From assembly GCA_025352845.1 (NCBI GenBank), contig JANXSC010000139.1:1-7708 (forward strand): DNA of 7,708 bases. Reading direction: 5' to 3'. A program made the position numbers and the translations under genes. The stretch is from Opitutaceae bacterium. Lineage in GTDB: Bacteria; Verrucomicrobiota; Verrucomicrobiia; Opitutales; Opitutaceae. The notes under the pieces were generated by a model. That model saw only the letters and a list, made by a program, of their open reading frames with translations, made no database searches and was not told the DNA's origin. Shown here in pieces: positions 1 to 4,016 of this stretch (position 1 is its first letter; each line of letters starts with the position of its first letter).

Positions 1-351
1 CTTTTCGCCGGCATGGAAGGATCCGTGATCCCGATCGCGGTCGCGCACGGCGAAGGCTACGCCGAGTTTTCCGACCCTACCGCGATGAACGCGTGCAACA
101 TCTCCGGCCTCGTCGCCGCCCGCTTCGTCAACAACCACCACGAAGCCACCGAGCAATACCCGCTCAACCCGAACGGCTCCCCCCAAGGCATGACCGCGCT
201 CACGACGACCACCGGCCGCGTCACGATCATGATGCCCCACCCCGAACGCGTCTTCCGCAGCGCCTGCATGAGTTGGTCCCCGAACGAATGGGGCGAGGAT
301 TCGCCGTGGATGAAACTCTTCTACAACGCGCGTGCGTGGGTCGGGGAATAA
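1..351 (+). CDS. purL: Phosphoribosylformylglycinamidine synthase, C-terminal end (partial, 5' end outside window)
   Basis: This is the last 116 codons of the long, single-chain PurL. The enzyme makes FGAM from FGAR, glutamine and ATP in cytoplasmic de novo purine synthesis. The frame is open from base 1 and ends in TAA at 349-351. The visible part belongs to the C-terminal class I glutamine amidotransferase domain. It includes 'AVAHGEG', 'YPLNPNGSP', 'GRVTIMMPHPERVFR' and the terminal 'WGEDSPWMKLFYNAR', all close to the ends of proteobacterial-type PurL as I remember them. In 'PHPER' the His (238-240) and Glu (244-246) are the His and Glu of the Cys-His-Glu glutaminase triad; the Cys lies upstream of the window. 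The end of the protein looks intact. A MITE-like element follows 24 bases after the stop and may help end transcription. Family assignment is very secure; regulation cannot be seen. Confidence 0.97.
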   Translation, partial: LFAGMEGSVIPIAVAHGEGYAEFSDPTAMNACNISGLVAARFVNNHHEATEQYPLNPNGSPQGMTALTTTTGRVTIMMPHPERVFRSACMSWSPNEWGEDSPWMKLFYNARAWVGE

Positions 352-375
352 ACTCAGAAACGATCTCGGAACCGT

Positions 376-523
376 AGAGGGCGTCCAAAAAAGGTCTGTC
401 ATTCTGAGCGACGCGAAGAATCCACTTGGATCAACGCGGCGTTTTCAGAGGTGCGGATCTCTTGTTGGATTCTTCGCTCCGCTCAGAATGACAAGCATCG
501 GGATCCTTTTTTAGACGCCCTCT
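376..523. repeat. MITE-like element with 19-bp terminal inverted repeats
   Basis: The ends 376-394 and 505-523 are inverted repeats of 19 bp with one mismatch (left end AGAGGGCGTCCAAAAAAGG). Nested inside is a second inverted repeat of 28 bp, 397-424 against 466-493, with two adjacent mismatches; its left arm begins TGTCATTCTGAGCG. The central part, 425-465, is unpaired. There is no protein. A short, protein-free element with terminal inverted repeats fits a non-autonomous MITE. No clear target-site duplication is visible at the flanks. Because it can fold into one long hairpin just after purL, it may also act as a terminator or mRNA 3'-end stabiliser (inference). Confidence 0.75.
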
Positions 524-564
524 TATACAAACGTCCCGTGAGAATTGGACTTATTTCCGCCCGA

Positions 565-613
565 TGTAGCCGGGGTCGCCGACCCCGGACCGAGGTCAGC
601 GACCTCGGCTACA
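565..613. repeat. REPIN-like doublet (two hairpins bounded by GTAG/CTAC)
   Basis: The outer arms TGTAGCCG (565-572) and CGGCTACA (606-613) are perfect inverted repeats. Between them sit two hairpins: 571-587, a 7-bp stem CGGGGTC/GACCCCG with loop GCC, and 591-607, a 7-bp stem CGAGGTC/GACCTCG with loop AGC. GTAG followed by a short hairpin is the known hallmark of REP sequences mobilised by REP-associated tyrosine transposases (RAYTs). Two REPs in opposite orientation make a REPIN. It lies between the MITE-like element and the 3' end of the acetyltransferase gene. No RAYT gene is in the window. Confidence 0.75.
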
Positions 614-741
614 CCTGAACCAAAGGTCTAGAAATCATGGGCGATTGGTATTAGCCGATAAGCGCCGAGCGAATCTGCCTGTTGGAGCGCTCGTTTGCGT
701 TGCAGCTCGGTCGGTCTCGCGCGCCCAGTCCAGGATCCACA
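614..741. other. Non-coding stretch downstream of the acetyltransferase gene
   Basis: Together with the two repeats above, this completes the gene-free region 352-741 between the convergent purL and acetyltransferase genes. I see no credible reading frame, RNA gene or clear intrinsic terminator in it. A weak pair, CGAGCG near 673 and CGCTCG near 688, is the only local dyad I noticed. Confidence 0.4.
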
Positions 742-1293
742 TCAAAACGCTCCAGGCGGCGCGTGTGGTGTGAGCAGACTGTAGATCGTGTGCTCGACCC
801 AACGATCGTGCAACCACTCGGCGTTTTTCAGCGGGCTCACTTGCTTGAAACCGAGCCGCCGCGGGAGCGCCTGTCCGCGGAGATTTTCCGTCGCGACCGC
901 GACAATCACGCGATGGACTTTCAACTGCTCGAACGCGTGCGCGTAGAACGCCTGACAACACTGCGTCATCAGCCCCCGCCCCTGCTCACTCGACACGAGC
1001 CAGTAGGTCGGAAAAGTCACCCGGTTCGCCCAGTCGATCCGATTGTGCCGAATCACCCCAACGAGCCGTCCCATCGACCAAATGCCAGAGGTAAACGCGC
1101 GCGTCTCCGCCCGCTCCTTCAGCGCCTTCGCGATGAACTTTTCGCTGTGATGAATTTTCTTCGTGTCATCCACCCACGGCAGCCACTCCCGCAGCCGCGC
1201 GCGATCCGTGTCAATCAAAGCGAATAACTCGCCCGCGTCCGCCGGTTGGAGCAGACGCAGTTCGAGGCTTGGGTTGATTTTGTGGCGCAGCAT
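742..1293 (-). CDS. GNAT-family N-acetyltransferase, RimJ/RimL type
   Basis: A 183-residue protein of normal length for RimJ/RimL/YdaF-type GNAT enzymes. These move an acetyl group from acetyl-CoA to an amine, classically the N-terminus of a ribosomal protein, in the cytoplasm. The acetyl-CoA pyrophosphate loop is 'EQGRGLMTQ' (residues 103-111), in the family context 'YWLVSSEQGRG'. The later motif 'TENLRGQALPRRLGF' (135-149) and the end 'WLHDRWVEHTIYSLL' are also typical. The start is ATG at 1293-1291, giving the usual N-terminus with 'LELRLLQPADAGELF'. No Shine-Dalgarno sequence is visible upstream, so the start rests on family length. The stop is TGA at 744-742. It is divergent from the methyltransferase gene and convergent with purL. 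The exact substrate cannot be told from sequence; RimJ, RimL or a small-molecule acetylase are all possible. Confidence 0.93.
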   Translation of the reverse strand: MLRHKINPSLELRLLQPADAGELFALIDTDRARLREWLPWVDDTKKIHHSEKFIAKALKERAETRAFTSGIWSMGRLVGVIRHNRIDWANRVTFPTYWLVSSEQGRGLMTQCCQAFYAHAFEQLKVHRVIVAVATENLRGQALPRRLGFKQVSPLKNAEWLHDRWVEHTIYSLLTPHAPPGAF

Positions 1294-1367
1294 TGAACGA
1301 GGAAATAGCTAATCGCGCCCATATACCCCGCGAGAAGCTTTATTCGTCTTTCCCTCGAAAGGATTCA

Positions 1368-1463
1368 ACAGGAAGTGTGGTCATCGTAGGGAGTGGCACG
1401 GGCATATTGCCCGTGGATTTCAGCCCGTGCCACCGCAGGCATCGGGCTGACCTCACTTCCTGT
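1368..1463. repeat. Nested palindromic element with 15-bp terminal inverted repeats
   Basis: The ends 1368-1382 (ACAGGAAGTGTGGTC) and 1449-1463 are inverted repeats with one mismatch. Inside is a perfect 11-bp inverted repeat, GTGGCACGGGC (1393-1403) with GCCCGTGCCAC (1423-1433). The alternative hairpin CACGGGC/GCCCGTG (1397-1403 with 1409-1415) competes with it. A GTAG precedes the inner palindrome at 1386-1389. Translating the core gives 'GTGILPV', a signature I know from spurious ORFs over repeats in Verrucomicrobiota and Planctomycetota. Size and structure suggest a small MITE or REP-derived element; no target-site duplication is evident. Confidence 0.65.
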
Positions 1464-1542
1464 AACCCTCATCGCAACGACTGCGACAACGCCCCCTCGC
1501 TCTCAACCGCCTACGTCCCTTGGATCCCGCCATATCCCTCTC

Positions 1543-1556
1543 CGCCAAATTTGGCG
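1543..1556. promoter_or_regulatory. Perfect 14-bp palindrome, possible operator
   Basis: CGCCAAATTTGGCG is a perfect inverted repeat located 78 bases before the methyltransferase start and about 250 bases upstream of the acetyltransferase start. An AT centre with GC arms suits a dimeric repressor site, but a chance palindrome cannot be excluded and I recognise no regulator for it. Confidence 0.25.
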
Positions 1557-1634
1557 TGCCGACGCTTCCTGTTGCAGTCGGCCTTTCCGGGGCGCAGGGT
1601 CTTCAACCCGCCACGCTTATCGGGCGGAAAACCC

Positions 1635-2687
1635 ATGTCCCTCCACACTCTGCGACGCCTCGGTGCCCGCGTCCTCTCTGCGGTCAGCCGCCTTTTCCGG
1701 CGCACGCTTTCGCCCGCCGAGCGCTACCGCGAGTTCAACGGCCGCTACTTTTCCGACTTCTACGAGCAGGAGCGCATGCTGGCCGACAAGCCCCGGATGG
1801 AATTCTACCGCGCCGCGATCCAGCGCCACATCCAGCCCGGCGATCGCGTGATCGATCTCGGCACGGGCACGGGCATCCTCGCCGCACTCGCTTCTCGCCG
1901 CGGCGCGGCCAAGGTTTACGCCATCGATCACTCTTCGATCTTGGACACCGCGCGCACCCTCGCGCAGGCCAACCGCATCGAGCGCGTCGAGTTCATCGAC
2001 ACCCACAGCACGGAGCTTTCCCTCTCCGAACGCGTCGATGTAATCGTGCATGAGCAGATGGGCGACTGTCTTTTCGACGAGGCAATGGTCGCCAACGTTT
2101 GCGATCTGCGTGACCGCCTGCTCAAGCCCGACGGACTCATCCTGCCGAGTCGCTTCGAGTTTTACTGCGAGCCGGTCAAGATCCGCGACCAGCGCCACGT
2201 GCCGTTTATTTGGGAACTCGAAGTCCACGGCTACGACTACGCCGTGCTGGAGCGCCAGCGCCCGCAAGAGCCGACCTACTATCAGGTCCGCAGCAGCGAC
2301 CTCTCCCTCGTCGAGCACTTCCTCACCGAAGCCGCGCCTGCGCTCACGATCGATCTGCACACGGTCAACGAGTCCGCGCTCCCGCCCGAAGTCACCTTCA
2401 CCCGCACCGTCGTGCATGCCGGCCGGCTCGATGGCTATGCGATCTATTTTCGCGTCCTCGTGGACGACGATCTCCGACTGAGTTCGGGGCCGCTCGATCC
2501 CGGGCGCGCGCCGCACTGGGGCTTCCGCATCCTGCGCACCGATCGGGACGACTTCGCCGTCGGCGACACCATCACCGTGAGCCTCAAGGTCGGGAGCTGG
2601 TCGGAGGTCTCGTCGTGGCGCTGGTCGCACGTGAAGCGCACGCCGAGCAGGACCGAACGGGTGAACGAAACCAGCCGCGCGACGTAG
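1635..2687 (+). CDS. PRMT-like class I SAM-dependent methyltransferase
   Basis: A 350-residue protein resembling protein arginine N-methyltransferases. The N-terminal helix region has 'EQERMLADKPRMEFY' (44-58), the counterpart of the PRMT 'EEMLKD..RT..Y' segment. SAM-binding motif I is 'VIDLGTGTG' (72-80), followed by 'VYAIDHSSI' (94-102), where D98 replaces the usual acidic residue binding the SAM ribose. The loop 'HEQMGDCLFDEAM' (139-151) places E140 and E149 at the nine-residue spacing of the PRMT 'double-E' that holds the substrate guanidinium. 'LKPDGLILPSRFEFYCEPV' (163-181) is the next PRMT block. Near the end 'PHWGFRIL' (293-300) matches the THW loop, with T replaced by P. ATG at 1635 is chosen because the upstream in-frame extension reads a repeat; no good Shine-Dalgarno is visible. 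The basic tail after about residue 333 looks unstructured. The stop TAG lies inside a REPIN. Arginine methylation is inferred; another nucleophile as substrate is possible. Confidence 0.88.
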   Translation: MSLHTLRRLGARVLSAVSRLFRRTLSPAERYREFNGRYFSDFYEQERMLADKPRMEFYRAAIQRHIQPGDRVIDLGTGTGILAALASRRGAAKVYAIDHSSILDTARTLAQANRIERVEFIDTHSTELSLSERVDVIVHEQMGDCLFDEAMVANVCDLRDRLLKPDGLILPSRFEFYCEPVKIRDQRHVPFIWELEVHGYDYAVLERQRPQEPTYYQVRSSDLSLVEHFLTEAAPALTIDLHTVNESALPPEVTFTRTVVHAGRLDGYAIYFRVLVDDDLRLSSGPLDPGRAPHWGFRILRTDRDDFAVGDTITVSLKVGSWSEVSSWRWSHVKRTPSRTERVNETSRAT

Positions 2688-2745
2688 CGCGGTGCTTCAG
2701 CCCGCGCCCTCGCCACTGAAACGCGGGCTGAAGCTCCGCGTTACG
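2683..2745. repeat. REPIN-like doublet at a convergent gene junction
   Basis: 2683-2706 and 2722-2745 are 24-bp inverted repeats with two mismatches (left arm starts CGTAGCGCGG). Each half also folds on its own: 2688-2706 pairs CGCGG with CCGCG and GCT with AGC around a TC loop, and 2722-2740 does the same. The left edge carries GTAG (2684-2687); the right edge has TTAC instead of CTAC. The TAG of GTAG is the stop codon of the methyltransferase. Sited between two convergent genes, the structure could act as a bidirectional transcription barrier, though it has no T-tract. Confidence 0.75.
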
Positions 2746-2759
2746 ACAAAGTGCATTCT

Positions 2760-2769
2760 CCCCGCGGGG
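2760..2769. terminator. Short GC palindrome after the pRiA4b-like gene, possible terminator or REP remnant
   Basis: CCCCGCGGGG is a perfect 10-bp palindrome seven bases beyond the stop codon of the minus-strand gene at 2777-3370. No T-tract follows it on that strand, so it is not a canonical intrinsic terminator. The stop context on the minus strand is AAGTAGGCACGGG, that is GTAG before GC-rich sequence, so it could be part of a decayed REP. Confidence 0.3.
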
Positions 2770-2776
2770 CCCGTGC

Positions 2777-3370
2777 CTACTTCCCCAGTTTTTTCAGCGC
2801 CTTGTTGATCTTCCCCAGACTGCACTCCTCGGGATCGTAGTCGGGGCCGAGCCACTCGATCCATTCGCGGCCGAGTTCGGTGTGGGGTTCCTGGATGCAC
2901 GCGAGCATGTCGTGAAACGCCTCGATGCCGCCACAGTCTTCCGGCGGGCCTGCGCGCTCGCCGCCGATGCACACCGGATAATGCACGCCCTTCTCCACAT
3001 CGCCGACCTTCTCAATCTTGAGGTCGATCTGCCAGCCGTCGCCGAAGTGATAGCCGTAGGTGATGCGCCCGCGATGCTCGAGGTCGAGGTCGGTGATGGT
3101 CACGTCGCGGTCGTCCTCGATCGCCATTTCGTCGCGCTTGAGCGGATTGCCGAAGCGCTGATCGTCGAGGTTGAAGGCGTGCGTCTGGTAGTCGAACCAG
3201 TCGAAGGCGATCTGGATGGCGTCGTGCAGCCGCGAGAGCCACATCGACTCGCGCACGACCAGCCGCCGCCAGATCCGCGGCTGGCACGCGACCACGTCGA
3301 GCCCCAGCGTAAATGTGCGCTCCGCCGGCTTTTTGACTTTGGCACCCTTGCCTTCGTGAAGACCAATCAT
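2777..3370 (-). CDS. Plasmid pRiA4b ORF-3-like family protein
   Basis: A 197-residue protein matching the pRiA4b ORF-3-like domain over nearly its whole length. Family landmarks in order are 'PRIWRRLVV' (31-39), 'LHDAIQIAFDW' (48-58) with 'HAFNL' (64-68), 'YGYHFGDGW' (105-113), 'YPVCIGGERAGPPEDCGG' (131-148) and 'WLGPDYDPEE' (173-182). There is no signal peptide or membrane segment, so it is probably cytoplasmic. The first 15 residues are lysine-rich and lie before the domain. ATG at 3370-3368 is the only ATG before the domain; its Shine-Dalgarno is weak. The stop is TAG at 2779-2777. The family is common on plasmids and in mobile or stress-related settings, but its biochemical role is not established, so I give none. 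It is convergent with the methyltransferase and has no obvious partner gene. Confidence 0.93.
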   Translation of the reverse strand: MIGLHEGKGAKVKKPAERTFTLGLDVVACQPRIWRRLVVRESMWLSRLHDAIQIAFDWFDYQTHAFNLDDQRFGNPLKRDEMAIEDDRDVTITDLDLEHRGRITYGYHFGDGWQIDLKIEKVGDVEKGVHYPVCIGGERAGPPEDCGGIEAFHDMLACIQEPHTELGREWIEWLGPDYDPEECSLGKINKALKKLGK

Positions 3371-3437
3371 GGACCGGCCACTGTGCCGCCCGTCTGCGGA
3401 CGATCAACGCTCAACGTTCGCTCGTGTTTACCGGCGA
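3371..3437. other. Short intergenic region upstream of the pRiA4b-like gene
   Basis: 67 bases separate the start of the pRiA4b-like gene from the stop of the degenerate TPR fragment on the same strand. It should hold the promoter of the former, but I see no convincing -35/-10 pair, operator or RNA structure. Confidence 0.35.
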
Positions 3438-3656
3438 CTACTTCTTCGCCGCCGGCTCCTTCAGCAGCGCCACAAACTCCGGCGCGCCGCGAATCTTGTC
3501 CCATCACGGATCGAGCGGGATGGGGTGGCGCGTCACGAACGGCGTGCGGTCGATCAGCCCCGGCAGATACGCCGCGGCCTGCTTCGCGTCGCCCATCCCG
3601 GGATAGAAAAGTGCCAGCGCCTGCGCCCGGGGGCGCATCTCACTTTCTTGCCCGCT
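3438..3656 (-). pseudogene. Remnant of a TPR-protein C-terminus with an in-frame TGA (fragment B)
   Basis: Reading the minus strand from about 3638 gives 'RAQALALFYPGMGDAKQAA', then 'AYLPGLIDRTPFVTRHPIP', 'LDP', a TGA stop (3506-3504), 'WDKIRGAPEFVALLKEPAA' and 'KK', ending in TAG at 3440-3438. The block 'LDPxWDxxRxxPxFxALL' is a recognisable end of TPR-containing proteins, including TPR tails of serine/threonine kinases and adenylate-cyclase-like proteins. The residue normally found at the TGA is often Arg, so a single CGA to TGA change would explain it. The frame is closed upstream by TGA at 3659-3657, just before the REPIN. It has no start and no N-terminal part. I read it as a dead fragment, most likely related to the piece at 3743-3985. 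Confidence 0.7.
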
Positions 3657-3680
3657 TCATTGAGAGGAAGCGTGCCGCAG

Positions 3681-3741
3681 CGTAGCACGGTCAGCCTGAC
3701 CGTGCTGGGTCGGAAAACGCGGTCAGGCTGACCGCGCTACG
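3681..3741. repeat. REPIN-like doublet splitting the TPR remnant
   Basis: Outer arms CGTAGC (3681-3686) and GCTACG (3736-3741) enclose two hairpins. The first, 3685-3705, is a perfect 10-bp inverted repeat GCACGGTCAG/CTGACCGTGC around one base. The second, 3719-3735, is GCGGTCAG/CTGACCGC around one base. GTAG and CTAC stand at the two edges, as in the repeat at 565-613. The stems share a GGTC...GACC core with that repeat although the flanking stem bases differ. It lies exactly between two fragments of TPR-protein sequence on the minus strand. Confidence 0.8.
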
Positions 3742-3742
3742 C

Positions 3743-3985
3743 CCGGCGTCGGCCGCAGTTGCAAGAAACTGAGCTGCGCCTGCGACCGGCCACGCCGGAG
3801 ATCTACCTTCCACACGGCCTCAATCGCCGCGACGAGCCGGGTGGCCTCCTCGCGTTGGTCCAGCCACGCCAGCCTCGTTGCCAGTTCGATTTGGTAATAC
3901 AATTCCGCGGGATCGTCCTTGATGCGCTGGCGCAGCACGGCCTCGGCCGATTTCCAGGCGGCGCGCTCCGAATTGGCCTTGCCGG
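3743..3985 (-). pseudogene. Remnant of a TPR protein (fragment A), truncated at both ends
   Basis: The minus strand reads 'GKANSERAAWKSAEAVLRQR', then 'IKDDPAELYYQIELATRLAW', 'LDQREEATRLVAAIEAVWKV' and 'DLRRGRSQAQLSFLQL'. After that the frame runs into the REPIN at 3681-3741 and stops there at TGA. The helical, Ala/Leu-rich pattern with 'AELYYQIELATRLAWLDQREEATRLV' looks like TPR repeats near the end of a longer protein. There is no credible start: upstream lie only the REP at 3988-4016 and the end of the receptor gene, so the N-terminal part is missing. Fragment B continues the same family after the REPIN. The ends 'RSQAQLSF' here and 'RAQALALF' in B resemble each other, so the two pieces may come from one duplicated gene or from two paralogues joined by deletion. 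A short ORF from GTG at 3938 exists but is unlikely to be a working gene. Confidence 0.65.
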
Positions 3986-3987
3986 AC

Positions 3988-4016
3988 GGCGGGGTTCGGC
4001 GACCCCGCCCTGCTAC
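3988..4016 (-). repeat. Single REP-like hairpin bearing the receptor gene's stop codon
   Basis: On the minus strand GTAG (4016-4013) is followed by a short CAGG-type linker and an 8-bp hairpin; on the plus strand the stem is GGCGGGGT (3988-3995) with ACCCCGCC (4002-4009). GTAG plus hairpin is the single REP arrangement. The TAG is the stop codon of the receptor gene. The hairpin directly follows translation end and could protect the mRNA 3' end; there is no T-tract for a standard terminator. Confidence 0.65.

Larger units (their letters stand above)
1294..1634. other. Non-coding divergent intergenic region
   Basis: This 341-bp stretch lies between the divergent acetyltransferase and methyltransferase genes, so it should contain both promoters. 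I could not find a convincing -35/-10 pair for either. It holds the palindromic element at 1368-1463 and the perfect palindrome at 1543-1556, listed separately. An open frame runs in phase with the methyltransferase from a TTG at 1293, but it reads straight through the repeat ('GTGILPV...') and is not protein-like. Confidence 0.5.

Noticed and set aside
332..514. 60-codon open frame on the plus strand
   Set aside because: It overlaps the PurL end and then reads through the MITE-like element; no protein features.
682..1227. 181-codon open frame on the plus strand opposite the acetyltransferase
   Set aside because: Arg/Pro-rich antisense shadow of a clear GNAT gene.
1293..1634. N-terminal extension of the methyltransferase from TTG at 1293
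   Set aside because: It translates the palindromic element ('GTGILPV') and non-protein-like sequence. ATG at 1635 fits the family.
1617..2630. 337-codon open frame on the minus strand opposite the methyltransferase
   Set aside because: Compositional shadow. It has no recognisable motifs, while the plus frame carries ordered PRMT motifs.
3504..3506. In-frame TGA read as selenocysteine
   Set aside because: The aligned position in related TPR ends is usually Arg or a variable residue, no redox motif is present, and the surrounding gene is already broken.
2882..3685. 267-codon open frame on the plus strand
   Set aside because: Antisense to the pRiA4b-like gene and then to the TPR remnant; the minus-strand frames carry the recognised motifs.
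376..4016. CRISPR array or defence island
   Set aside because: The repeats are scattered single palindromes with different stems, not regularly spaced direct repeats, and no cas or defence gene is present.
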